This document shows positions 1 through 5,220 of a stretch of DNA of 6,889 nt, piece after piece. This DNA comes from Oscillospiraceae bacterium. Its GTDB lineage: Bacteria > Bacillota_A > Clostridia > Oscillospirales > Ruminococcaceae. The DNA lies in assembly GCA_018109965.1 (NCBI GenBank), contig JAGBFE010000163.1:1-6889 (forward strand), given 5' to 3'. The position numbers were made by a program, and so were the translations under genes. Under the pieces are notes generated by a model. The model saw only the letters and a list, made by a program, of their open reading frames with translations, ran no database searches and had not been told where the DNA came from. Within the stretch, counting starts at the first letter, position 1. The number at the start of each line of letters is the position of its first letter.

Positions 1-360
1 ACGGGTCATAGCAGCTCTTGCTACTTCTTCTGATACACCTGCAACTTCAAATAATACTCTGCCCGGTTTTACAACAGCTACCCAGTATTCGGGTGAACCT
101 TTACCGCTACCCATTCGAGTCTCGGCCGGTTTTTCTGTGATTGGTTTGTCAGGGAAGATTTTGATCCATACCTGACCGCCACGTTTGATGTAACGTGTCA
201 TAGCAATACGGGCTGCTTCAATCTGGTTTGATGTAATCCAGGATGGTTCCAGTGCTACAAGACCGAAATCGCCGTATGTTACTTTATTGCCACGAGTAGC
301 TTTGCCTTTCATGCGGCCTCTGTGTACTCTGCGGTATTTAACTCTTTTTGGTAAAAGCAT
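1..360 (-). CDS. rplP: 50S ribosomal protein L16, 3' end cut off by the window
   Basis: L16 binds 23S rRNA near the A site and the central protuberance of the large subunit and helps position aminoacyl-tRNA. The ATG is at 360-358 and 120 codons are visible; family members have about 137-145 residues, so roughly 20-25 C-terminal residues lie beyond position 1. The N-terminus [19 protein letters not shown] and the later [13 protein letters not shown] and TRMGSGKG segments are typical of bacterial L16. The start overlaps the rpsC stop as TAATG, so translation is probably coupled. A strong AAGGAGGC ribosome binding site (376-369) lies inside the last codons of rpsC. Gene order S3-L16 is standard; L29 and S17 would be expected next, outside the window. 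Confidence 0.97.
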   Translation of the reverse strand, partial: MLLPKRVKYRRVHRGRMKGKATRGNKVTYGDFGLVALEPSWITSNQIEAARIAMTRYIKRGGQVWIKIFPDKPITEKPAETRMGSGKGSPEYWVAVVKPGRVLFEVAGVSEEVARAAMTR

Positions 361-1033
361 TATCTTTTGCCTCCTTCTTTACGAGGTTTAGCACCTTTCA
401 GCACTTCACCTTTGTAAACCCAAACTTTAACGCCAACTTTACCAAAAGTTGTGTTAGCTTCTGCAAAACCGTATTCGATGTCTGCACGAAGTGTCTGAAG
501 AGGAATTGTGCCTTCGTTGTAGTGTTCTGTTCTTGCGATATCAGCACCGCCAAGACGGCCGGATACGCTTGTTTTGATACCTTTAGCACCCATTCTCATA
601 GCTCTGGACATTGCCTGTTTCATAGCTCTTCTGAATGCTACACGTTTTTCAAGCTGAGCAGCAATGTTTTCAGCAACGAGCTGAGCATTTGCGTCTGCCT
701 GTTTGATTTCTGTGATGTTTACGATTACTTCTTCAACTGGTCTGTTAACCATTTTAGCAATCTGTACTTTGAGTTTTTCGATTTCTGCACCCTGACGGCC
801 GATAACCATACCAGGTTTTGCACAGAAGATGTTTACTCTGAGTACTTTAGAATCTCTCTCAATCTCAATTTTAGAAACACCTGCAGTGTAAAGCTGAGCT
901 TTGAGAACTTTTCTGATGTTGTAGTCTTCTACGAGTGTGTCGCCAAATTCTTTTTTTTGGAAACATACCAACGAGAATCCCAGTTTTTAATTACGCCTAC
1001 ACGCAAACCGTGTGGATTAACTTTCTGTCCCAT
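360..1033 (-). CDS. rpsC: 30S ribosomal protein S3, reading frame broken at an A8 run
   Basis: S3 sits in the 30S head at the mRNA entry channel and contributes to mRNA helicase activity. The proper start is the ATG at 1033-1031, giving [18 protein letters not shown], preceded by an excellent ribosome binding site. That frame runs through WYVSKKK and then hits TAG at 931-929, leaving only 34 codons. The rest of the protein ([14 protein letters not shown] onward, 196 residues to TAA at 362-360) is in the -1 frame. The two meet in eight consecutive A (958-951). Six or nine A would join them into 223 or 224 residues, the normal family length. The KH-2 domain with GRQG loop (about residues 79-82 of the joined protein) and the C-terminal domain ([23 protein letters not shown]) are intact. 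A downstream TTG at 971 opens the long frame but would lose the conserved N-terminus. I read this as one gene with a sequencing error or slippage site, not a true pseudogene, because S3 is essential and the rest is well conserved. Confidence 0.9.
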
Positions 1034-1037
1034 AGCT

Positions 1038-1046
1038 TCCTCCTTA
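1038..1046 (-). promoter_or_regulatory. rpsC ribosome binding site overlapping the rplV stop
   Basis: On the minus strand TAAGGAGGA lies just upstream of the ATG at 1033; its first three bases are the rplV stop codon. This near-perfect Shine-Dalgarno at normal spacing shows that the MGQK start is the one used, and that the TTG at 971 is not the natural start of S3. Confidence 0.9.
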
Positions 1047-1382
1047 ACCTTCGATTTCTTTGAGAACTACTGTGATGTGAGAAGTTCTTTTGAGAATCTG
1101 ATATGCTCTGCCCTGTGCTCTTGGCATAACTCTTTTAAGAGTTGGACCAGGTGTTACAAAGCATTCTGCTACGTAGAGATTGTTTTTGTCCATGTTGTGA
1201 TTGTTTTCCGCATTTGCCATAGCTGATTTAACCAATTTGAGCAAAGGTTCGCAAGCAGCTTTTGGTGTGTGCTGCAAGATAGCAACAGCTTCGTTTGTTG
1301 GTTTGTTTCTGATCAAATCAAGAACGATCTGCACTTTTCTTGGTGAAATGCGGGCGTTTCTAAGGTATGCCCTTGCTTCCAT
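1044..1382 (-). CDS. rplV: 50S ribosomal protein L22
   Basis: L22 binds 23S rRNA, and its long beta-hairpin lines the peptide exit tunnel beside L4, at the constriction sensed by arrest peptides and close to the macrolide site. The product has 112 residues, normal for the family. The N-terminus [17 protein letters not shown] is typical, with the conserved ISPRK at residues 12-16. The tunnel hairpin is at about residues 79-95 ([15 protein letters not shown]), with no obvious insertion or deletion of the kind linked to macrolide resistance. The ATG at 1382 is preceded by AAAGGAGAG. The stop codon forms part of the rpsC ribosome binding site, so the two genes are translationally linked. The gap to rpsS is 18 nt. 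Confidence 0.98.
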   Translation of the reverse strand: MEARAYLRNARISPRKVQIVLDLIRNKPTNEAVAILQHTPKAACEPLLKLVKSAMANAENNHNMDKNNLYVAECFVTPGPTLKRVMPRAQGRAYQILKRTSHITVVLKEIEG

Positions 1383-1400
1383 AGTGTTTACTCTCCTTTG

Positions 1401-1673
1401 TTATTTAGATGATTTTGAACCAGCGTGACCGCGGTATGTTCTTGTTGGTGCGAATTCACCGAGTTTATGACCTACCATGTCTTCAGTAACATATACTGGA
1501 ACATGTTTTCTGCCGTCGTGCACAGCAAATGTGTGACCTACGAAATCTGGGAAGATTGTAGATGAACGGCTCCAAGTTTTAAGGACTCTTTTTTCACCAG
1601 TTTTGTTCATTTCTTTAACTCTTTTAAGAAGAACAGGCTGGATGTAAGGGCCTTTTTTAACGCTTCTACCCAT
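1401..1673 (-). CDS. rpsS: 30S ribosomal protein S19
   Basis: S19 binds 16S rRNA in the head of the small subunit, forms a complex with S13 and contacts the A-site finger and tRNA. The product has 90 residues (family usually 90-93). The family signature [10 protein letters not shown] opens the protein, and [20 protein letters not shown] (residues 33-52) and [15 protein letters not shown] (69-83) are characteristic. The ATG at 1673 lies just after an AAAGGAG ribosome binding site. The rplB stop is 15 nt upstream, so this is a typical tight operon junction. Nothing unusual is seen. Confidence 0.98.
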   Translation of the reverse strand: MGRSVKKGPYIQPVLLKRVKEMNKTGEKRVLKTWSRSSTIFPDFVGHTFAVHDGRKHVPVYVTEDMVGHKLGEFAPTRTYRGHAGSKSSK

Positions 1674-1688
1674 ATCTTAACTCCTTTA

Positions 1689-2519
1689 TTAACCGTTGCG
1701 ACGTTTAACGATAAATTTGTCGCTTGCTTTGTGTTTAGCTCTTGTTTTGTAACCGAGTGCTGGTTTGCCCCAAGGTGTCACAGGACCTGGACGACCTACT
1801 GGAGATTTACCTTCACCACCACCGTGTGGGTGGTCACAAGGGTTCATTACAGAACCACGAACTGTTGGTCTCCAACCCATGTGACGTTTTCTACCTGCTT
1901 TACCAAGGTTAACGTTTGCATGGTCACCGTTGGATACCTGACCGATTGTAGCGATGCAGTTAAGTGGGATGTTTCTTGTTTCGCCTGATGGAAGTCTTAC
2001 GAGACCGTATTTGCCTTCTTTAGCGATGAGCTGTGCGTAGTTACCTGCGGAACGAACAAGCTGACCACCTTTGCCTGGGTACAATTCGATGTTGTGGATG
2101 ATTGTACCAACTGGGATAGAGCTGATTGGCATTGCGTTACCGATTTTGATGTCTGCGCCTTCGCCGTTCATGATGATGTAACCTACTTTAAGACCTTCTG
2201 GTGCGAGGATGTAGGATTTAACACCGTCTGTGTATTCGATAAGTGCGATAAATGCACTTCTGTTTGGATCGTATTCGATTGTTTTAACAACTGCTGTGCA
2301 GTCTGTTTTTGTACGTTTGAAATCGATTACACGATATTTTGTTCTGTTACCACCACCGTGGTGACGAACTGTGATGCGGCCTGTGTTGTTACGGCCAGCA
2401 TTGTGTTTGAGTGGTTCCAGAAGGCTTCTTTCTGGTTCCACTTTAGAAAGAACCGAATAATCTGTAACTGTCATATTACGACGACCAGGAGTAGTCGGTT
2501 TGTATTTCTTAATAGCCAT
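1689..2519 (-). CDS. rplB: 50S ribosomal protein L2
   Basis: L2 is a primary 23S rRNA-binding protein needed for subunit association and for a functional peptidyl transferase region. The product has 276 residues, the normal length. The N-terminus [26 protein letters not shown] (residues 52-59), and the C-terminal [13 protein letters not shown] (225-237) carrying the conserved histidines are all present, followed by the [13 protein letters not shown] block. It ends with tandem in-frame TAA TAA stops (1691-1686). The ATG at 2519 has an AAGGAG about 12 nt upstream, a somewhat long spacing. The 94-nt gap to rplW is larger than most junctions here and contains a terminator-like hairpin. Confidence 0.99.
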   Translation of the reverse strand: MAIKKYKPTTPGRRNMTVTDYSVLSKVEPERSLLEPLKHNAGRNNTGRITVRHHGGGNRTKYRVIDFKRTKTDCTAVVKTIEYDPNRSAFIALIEYTDGVKSYILAPEGLKVGYIIMNGEGADIKIGNAMPISSIPVGTIIHNIELYPGKGGQLVRSAGNYAQLIAKEGKYGLVRLPSGETRNIPLNCIATIGQVSNGDHANVNLGKAGRKRHMGWRPTVRGSVMNPCDHPHGGGEGKSPVGRPGPVTPWGKPALGYKTRAKHKASDKFIVKRRNG

Positions 2520-2581
2520 TTTAGGGTCACTCTCCTTATGAGTCTTTTTGCGAGAAACGGTCCGTGCCGCCTCCCATACTT

Positions 2582-2605
2582 AAAAACGTCTTATTTTTCA
2601 AGACG
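2582..2605 (-). terminator. Terminator-like hairpin between rplW and rplB (possible attenuator)
   Basis: Reading the minus strand, CGTCTT (2605-2600) and AAGACG (2592-2587) form a perfect 6-bp stem, extendable by a G-U pair, around an A-rich loop. Five T follow directly (2586-2582). It starts 8 nt after the tandem stops of rplW. Shape and U-tract are those of a weak intrinsic terminator, yet the operon clearly continues into rplB, so it more likely causes partial termination, pausing or 3'-end processing. The stem has only three G-C pairs, so it may be inefficient. Confidence 0.45.
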
Positions 2606-2613
2606 GAAACTTA

Positions 2614-2907
2614 TTAGTTCATGCCTTCAAAGAATTCAATGCCTTTGGAGGATTCTGTCAAAGTGATAACAGCTTTTTTGCTGGAAGCTGTAAAGCCGCC
2701 TACTCTGCCCTGACGACGGAATTTGCCGCGTACAGAGATTGTGTTCACTTTTTCTACTTCAACGCCGAAGAGTTCTTCAACTGCTTTAGCGATTTCGATT
2801 TTGTTAGCATCTTTAGCAACCTGGAATGTGTATTTTCTTTCAGCTGCGCCTTTCATGCTTTCTTCTGTGATGATAGGTTTGATGATGATATCCTGAGCCA
2901 ATTTCAT
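2614..2907 (-). CDS. rplW: 50S ribosomal protein L23
   Basis: L23 lies at the outer rim of the peptide exit tunnel, where trigger factor and the signal recognition particle dock. The product has 97 residues, normal for the family. [11 protein letters not shown] (residues 7-17) and [15 protein letters not shown] (25-39) match the family pattern; the RNA-binding extended loop is at about residues 57-75 ([15 protein letters not shown]). The ATG at 2907-2905 overlaps the rplD stop as TAATG, and its GAGGAGG ribosome binding site (2924-2918) lies within rplD, implying translational coupling. The gene ends with two consecutive in-frame TAA codons (2616-2611). Confidence 0.98.
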   Translation of the reverse strand: MKLAQDIIIKPIITEESMKGAAERKYTFQVAKDANKIEIAKAVEELFGVEVEKVNTISVRGKFRRQGRVGGFTASSKKAVITLTESSKGIEFFEGMN

Positions 2908-3530
2908 TATGCGAATACCTCCTCAAGCTTTTTAGCAGCATCAAGGCTTACTACCAATGTTTTAGCATTGATTGTGTCGTAAGCGTTCATGGATGTTGCA
3001 ACTGTTGTTTGTACACCAGGGATGTTGCCTGCTGACTTAACAACCTTTGTATCTGCAACGGACTGTACGAGCAATGTTTTGCCGCTTACGTTCAAGTTGC
3101 CAAGCATTTTTACTACTGCTTTTGTGCTGTATTCTGTTACAGCGAAATCATTTACGATTACCATGTTGCCGTTCAAAGCTTTGTCGCTGATTGCGGAAAC
3201 GATAGCAAGTCTTTTAACTTTTTTGTTGAGTGTGTAGCTGTAATCTCTTGGTTTTGGACCGAGTGCTACGCCACCGTGTGTCCACTGTGGAGCTCTTGTT
3301 GAACCCTGACGAGCATGGCCTGTGCCTTTCTGTCTCCAAGGTTTGCGGCCGCCGCCACGAACTTCAGCTCTTGTAAGTGTTGACTGTGTACCCTGTCTCT
3401 GGTTAGCAAGGAAGTTTACAACTGCCATGTGCATAACTTTTTCGTTAGGTGTTACAGCAAATACTGCATCAGAGAGTTCAACACTGTCAACTACTTTGCC
3501 GTTAATGTCTAAAACATCAAATTTTGCCAT
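2907..3530 (-). CDS. rplD: 50S ribosomal protein L4
   Basis: L4 binds 23S rRNA early in assembly, and its extended loop forms the exit-tunnel constriction together with L22. In Gammaproteobacteria it is also the autogenous repressor of the S10 operon; whether that holds here is unknown. The product has 207 residues, normal length. The tunnel loop is clear at residues 59-83 ([13 protein letters not shown], then [11 protein letters not shown]). Residue 72 is His where many bacteria have Arg in the GTGRAR motif, a position close to macrolide-resistance sites but likely lineage variation. GPKPRDYSY (91-99) and the C-terminal LEEVFA are typical. The ATG at 3530 follows GGGAGGAAAAC; the rplC stop adjoins that ribosome binding site (TAAGGGAGG), with a 14-nt gap. 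Confidence 0.98.
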   Translation of the reverse strand: MAKFDVLDINGKVVDSVELSDAVFAVTPNEKVMHMAVVNFLANQRQGTQSTLTRAEVRGGGRKPWRQKGTGHARQGSTRAPQWTHGGVALGPKPRDYSYTLNKKVKRLAIVSAISDKALNGNMVIVNDFAVTEYSTKAVVKMLGNLNVSGKTLLVQSVADTKVVKSAGNIPGVQTTVATSMNAYDTINAKTLVVSLDAAKKLEEVFA

Positions 3531-3544
3531 TTTGTTTTCCTCCC

Positions 3545-4177
3545 TTAAGCTTTTACGCTGTCTGTAAGAACGATGATACCGCCCTTAGCGCCTGGAATTG
3601 CGCCTTTAACAGCGATGAGATTGTTTTCTGCATCGATTTTTACGATTGCAAGGTTCTGAACTGTAACTCTTTCAGCACCGAGGTGACCTGGAAGGCCTTT
3701 GCCTTTGAACACTCTGGATGGTGAAGAACAAGCACCGTTGGAACCAGCATGTCTTGCAACTGGACCTGTACCGTGTGTTGCTTTGAGTGAGTGGTAGTTC
3801 CAGCGTTTGATAACGCCTGCGTAACCTTTACCTTTGCTGATGCCGCATACGTCAACTTTGTCGCCTGCTGCAAAAGCGTCAGCTTTGATGATGTCACCAA
3901 CATTGATTTCGTCAATGTTTTCAAAACGGAATTCTCTCAAAGTTTTCTTTGGAGCAACGCCTGCTTTGTCAAAGTGACCTTTAGCTGGTTTTGAAAGACG
4001 GCTGAGTTTTACTTCACCGAAGCCAAGCTGTACTGCCTGGTAGCCATCGTTTTCAACTGTTTTTTTCTGTACTACAACACATGGACCTGCTTCAATGATT
4101 GTTACTGGTACGATCATACCGTTTTCATCGAAGAGCTGTGTCATACCGATTTTTTTACCGATAATACCTTTGTTCAT
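3545..4177 (-). CDS. rplC: 50S ribosomal protein L3
   Basis: L3 is an early 23S rRNA-binding protein whose extended arm reaches the peptidyl transferase centre. From the ATG at 4177 the product is 210 residues, the usual length. An upstream in-frame ATG at 4231 would add 18 residues with no family resemblance, and it lacks a good ribosome binding site, so I reject it. MNKGIIGKKIGMTQLF is the classic L3 start; THGTGPVARHAGS (residues 134-146) and VFKGKGLPGHLG (156-167) mark the arm. The position methylated by PrmB on a Gln in enterobacteria is not Gln here (GACSSPS region, 148-154), as is common in Bacillota. The 101-nt gap from rpsJ carries two stem-loops. Confidence 0.98.
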   Translation of the reverse strand: MNKGIIGKKIGMTQLFDENGMIVPVTIIEAGPCVVVQKKTVENDGYQAVQLGFGEVKLSRLSKPAKGHFDKAGVAPKKTLREFRFENIDEINVGDIIKADAFAAGDKVDVCGISKGKGYAGVIKRWNYHSLKATHGTGPVARHAGSNGACSSPSRVFKGKGLPGHLGAERVTVQNLAIVKIDAENNLIAVKGAIPGAKGGIIVLTDSVKA

Positions 4178-4187
4178 TTTTAATCTT

Positions 4188-4193
4188 TCTCCT
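4188..4193 (-). promoter_or_regulatory. rplC ribosome binding site
   Basis: AGGAGA on the minus strand, 10 nt before the ATG at 4177. It decides for the MNKGIIGKK start over the in-frame ATG at 4231, which lies upstream of this site. Confidence 0.85.
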
Positions 4194-4205
4194 GTTAGGT
4201 TATTG

Positions 4206-4221
4206 GTTGGCTTTTGCCAAC
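4206..4221 (-). other. Stem-loop ahead of rplC
   Basis: GTTGGC-AAAA-GCCAAC on the minus strand: a perfect 6-bp stem with an A4 loop, ending 12 nt before the rplC ribosome binding site. No U-tract follows, so it is not a terminator. It may shape the initiation region of rplC or be an RNase landmark between rpsJ and rplC. Confidence 0.5.
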
Positions 4222-4253
4222 ATGACTCCAACTGAATGGATTGCTGTTTTGCG

Positions 4254-4284
4254 CTCTAACTATAATGTATATTATATATTAGAG
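4254..4284 (-). other. Long AU-rich hairpin containing the rpsJ stop codon
   Basis: On the minus strand CTCTAA (4284-4279, the last codon and stop of rpsJ) pairs with TTAGAG (4259-4254). Just inside, TATAAT (4276-4271) pairs with ATTATA (4266-4261) around an ATAC loop. This gives 12 bp with a small 2/1 internal loop. There is no U-tract after it. The TATAAT hexamer resembles a -10 box but has no acceptable -35, so a stabilising or processing structure is the better reading. Confidence 0.55.
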
Positions 4285-4590
4285 TTTGATTTCGATTTCT
4301 ACGCCAGCTGGCAACTGCAGGCTTGTGAGAGCTTCAACAGTTTTGTTGCTTGGCTTAAGAATATCGATAAGTCTTTTGTGAGTACGATATTCGAACTGTT
4401 CGCGAGAATCTTTGTATTTGTGTACAGCTCTGAGGATTGTAACAACTTCTTTGTCTGTTGGAAGTGGAATTGGACCAGACACTCTAGAACCTGTTCTCTT
4501 TGCTGTTTCAACAATTTTTTCTGCTGCAGCATCGATCAACTGATGATCGTAACTCTTAAGTCTTACTCTGATTTTTTCTTTGACTGCCAT
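4279..4590 (-). CDS. rpsJ: 30S ribosomal protein S10 (also transcription factor NusE)
   Basis: S10 is part of the 30S head and, as NusE, binds NusB and NusG in transcription antitermination and transcription-translation coupling. It is the first gene of the operon. The product has 103 residues, the normal length for the family. [14 protein letters not shown] (residues 7-20), [15 protein letters not shown] (31-45) and the extended loop near the tRNA decoding site ([11 protein letters not shown], 57-67) are all typical; codon 68 is Tyr where Met is common. The ATG at 4590 has an AGGAGGC ribosome binding site (4603-4597). It is preceded by a long leader with two promoters and no tuf or fusA gene directly upstream, unlike many Bacillota. 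Confidence 0.99.
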   Translation of the reverse strand: MAVKEKIRVRLKSYDHQLIDAAAEKIVETAKRTGSRVSGPIPLPTDKEVVTILRAVHKYKDSREQFEYRTHKRLIDILKPSNKTVEALTSLQLPAGVEIEIKL

Positions 4591-4596
4591 TTTAAC

Positions 4597-4603
4597 GCCT
4601 CCT
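4597..4603 (-). promoter_or_regulatory. rpsJ ribosome binding site
   Basis: AGGAGGC on the minus strand, 6 nt before the ATG at 4590. The GGCG that overlaps its 3' end could pair with CGCC in the leader at 4635-4632, so the site might be maskable; this is inference. Confidence 0.9.
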
Positions 4604-4661
4604 ATAAATTTTCGTGTTTGTTTTTTGTAGCGGCGGTAAACAATTTATTGAACATCGCGCC

Positions 4662-4676
4662 GGGTGTTTCGCACCC
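4662..4676 (-). other. Leader hairpin GGGTG-CGAAA-CACCC
   Basis: A perfect 5-bp stem, four of its pairs G-C, with a five-base loop. It lies within the segment bounded by GGCGGT (4703-4698) and ACCGCC (4637-4632). The opening AAGGGTG slightly recalls a T-box, but the loop and partner sequences do not fit one. Confidence 0.5.
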
Positions 4677-4765
4677 TTCCATGATAAAAACCGGTAAACC
4701 GCCTTGCAGTTTTTCCCGGAATAAGCCCCTCAAGTGAGCCTTTCATCACAAAGTTGCGGCCAGTG

Positions 4766-4781
4766 GACCTTTTTCAAGGTC
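4766..4781 (-). other. Leader hairpin with GAAA tetraloop
   Basis: GACCTT-GAAA-AAGGTC on the minus strand, a perfect 6-bp stem capped by a GNRA tetraloop. It can be extended by GTG/CAC across a three-base bulge (TAT on the 5' side). GNRA-capped, bulged helices are common in structured regulatory RNAs and can dock with receptors. Confidence 0.55.
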
Positions 4782-4786
4782 ATACA

Positions 4787-4900
4787 CCCTTTGCATTCAA
4801 TATTTTGTCGCCCGGTTCAAAGATCGGACATACTCGGCGGAAAAACCCACAGTATTCTGTGGCAACCTCCCGCGTCAACGCATAATCTTTGCAGTCGCCC
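4787..4900 (-). repeat. Two copies of GGGCGAC ... TGCAAAG in the leader
   Basis: On the minus strand copy 1 has GGGCGAC at 4900-4894 followed at once by TGCAAAG at 4893-4887. Copy 2 has GGGCGAC at 4813-4807 and TGCAAAG at 4795-4789, 11 bases apart. Both copies could pair with GTTGCC (4866-4861), which lies between them, but not at the same time. Copy 1 begins at the predicted P2 transcription start. Confidence 0.5.
4837..4873 (-). other. Leader stem-loop with U-tract (possible early attenuator)
   Basis: CCACAG-AATA-CTGTGG (4862-4847) is a perfect 6-bp stem with a tetraloop, followed by GTTTTT. Around it GCGGGA (4873-4868) can pair with TTCCGC (4842-4837, one G-U), closing an internal loop. 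The inner hairpin plus T-run would work as a short terminator about 50 nt after the P2 start, whereas forming the outer pairing would use part of the U-tract. These two states are a plausible switch, not a demonstrated one. Confidence 0.4.
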
Positions 4901-4904
4901 AATT

Positions 4905-4933
4905 ATGATACACTATATCTACTTATATTGCAA
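4905..4933 (-). promoter_or_regulatory. Predicted sigma-A promoter P2 of the S10 operon
   Basis: TTGCAA (-35, 4933-4928), a 17-bp spacer, then TATCAT (-10, 4910-4905) on the minus strand. Predicted start is at the G run 4900-4898, giving a leader of about 310 nt. Upstream, three ACAAA blocks (between about 4963 and 4938) spaced 9-10 bp apart form an AT-rich, roughly helix-phased stretch that could help polymerase binding. Confidence 0.7.
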
Positions 4934-5044
4934 GTACTCTTTGTAATATTTTGTAAACTTTGTATATCACAATAAATCATGTAGAACTTTCGGTTTTCTT
5001 TTTGTGCAATTTGTACACAACCTGGGTTTTCATTTTCTACCGAT

Positions 5045-5064
5045 AGGTTTGCTTCCTCAAACCT
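5045..5064 (-). other. Hairpin at the predicted 5' end of the P1 transcript
   Basis: AGGTTTG-AGGAAG-CAAACCT on the minus strand, a perfect 7-bp stem beginning at the base where P1 should start transcription. A stem at the extreme 5' end typically protects mRNA from 5'-end-dependent decay. That function is inference from position. Confidence 0.6.
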
Positions 5065-5069
5065 TATAT

Positions 5070-5098
5070 ATTTTATCAGACAAGCCTCATTTTGTCAA
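5070..5098 (-). promoter_or_regulatory. Predicted strong sigma-A promoter P1 of the S10 operon
   Basis: Consensus TTGACA (-35, 5098-5093), a 17-bp spacer, then TAAAAT (-10, 5075-5070) with an extended -10 TG one base upstream. Predicted start is near 5064-5063. The 40 bp upstream (5140-5099) is almost pure A/T with runs of A and T, including a near-palindrome of A and T tracts, and would serve as an UP element. It lies just past the rqcH terminator, so it is the natural first promoter for rpsJ. Confidence 0.85.
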
Positions 5099-5133
5099 TA
5101 CCTATAAATAAAAAATTTTTATTTGTTTATTTT

Positions 5134-5171
5134 GACAATAAAAACAGAGAGGCTGTCTGCCTCTCTGTTTT
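5134..5171 (-). terminator. Intrinsic terminator of rqcH
   Basis: On the minus strand a perfect 13-bp stem (5171-5159 with 5153-5141; core ACAGAGAGGC) with an AGACA loop is followed by TTTTTATT counting from the end of the stem. It starts about 50 nt after the rqcH stop. This separates rqcH from the S10 operon transcriptionally. Confidence 0.92.
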
Positions 5172-5220
5172 CAAACCTCATATATAATACTGCATTTTAA
5201 CCATTAAGATTATAGATACA

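Larger units (their letters stand above)
4591..5064 (-). promoter_or_regulatory. Long structured 5' leader of the S10 operon
   Basis: About 470 nt separate the predicted P1 start from rpsJ. No convincing gene lies in it. On the minus strand it holds a hairpin at the P1 5' end (5064-5045), promoter P2, a hairpin with a short U-tract (4862-4847), a GAAA-capped hairpin (4781-4766), an 8-bp helix (4714-4707 with 4693-4686, including one G-U), and a GGGTG/CACCC hairpin (4676-4662). A 6-bp pairing of GGCGGT (4703-4698) with ACCGCC (4637-4632) is also possible. The density of perfect stems, and the change from AT-rich to GC-rich sequence after P2, suggest a regulatory RNA, but I do not recognise a known family. 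The rpsJ ribosome binding site is at 4603-4597. Structure is inferred by eye, without folding software. Confidence 0.6.

Noticed and set aside
348..1226. A 292-codon plus-strand ORF opposite rpsC and rplV
   Set aside because: It is antisense to two well-conserved r-protein genes, is rich in Cys, Phe and Ser as antisense shadows of Lys/Glu/Ala-rich genes are, and shows no domain. Its length reflects the codon usage of the genes on the other strand.
4178..4231. Longer L3 starting at the ATG at 4231
   Set aside because: The extra 18 residues have no similarity to L3, there is no good ribosome binding site before 4231, and a clear AGGAGA precedes the MNKGIIGKK start at 4177.
4271..4276. TATAAT on the minus strand as an internal promoter for rplC
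   Set aside because: No acceptable -35 hexamer lies 16-18 bp upstream, and the hexamer is fully explained as one arm of the hairpin at the rpsJ stop.
4655..4680. AAGGGTG followed by CGGCGCG, resembling the T-box motif
   Set aside because: A T-box needs the UGGN bulge within AGGGTGGNACCGCG, plus specifier and AG-box elements. Here the GGGTG pairs with CACCC in a simple hairpin, and an r-protein operon is not a usual T-box target.
4207..4737. A 176-codon plus-strand ORF covering rpsJ
   Set aside because: It is antisense to rpsJ and its leader, has Phe/Cys-rich composition, and no ribosome binding site or recognisable motif.
4645..4746. A 33-codon minus-strand ORF in the rpsJ leader (starts MKGSLEGLIPGK)
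   Set aside because: It has no Shine-Dalgarno, and its sequence overlaps several likely RNA helices that explain the region better. It could be revisited with ribosome profiling.
4730..4783. A 17-codon minus-strand ORF in the leader (MTLKKVHWPQLC...) with a weak AAGGG upstream
   Set aside because: The start codon falls at the base of the GAAA-capped hairpin, the binding site is poor and closely spaced, and there are no repeated regulatory codons as in a classical leader peptide.
5131..5136. TTGACA on the plus strand as a promoter for a plus-strand transcript
   Set aside because: No plus-strand gene follows. The sequence is part of the A/T-rich region between the rqcH terminator and P1, and the hairpin directly after it would stop or pause such a transcript.
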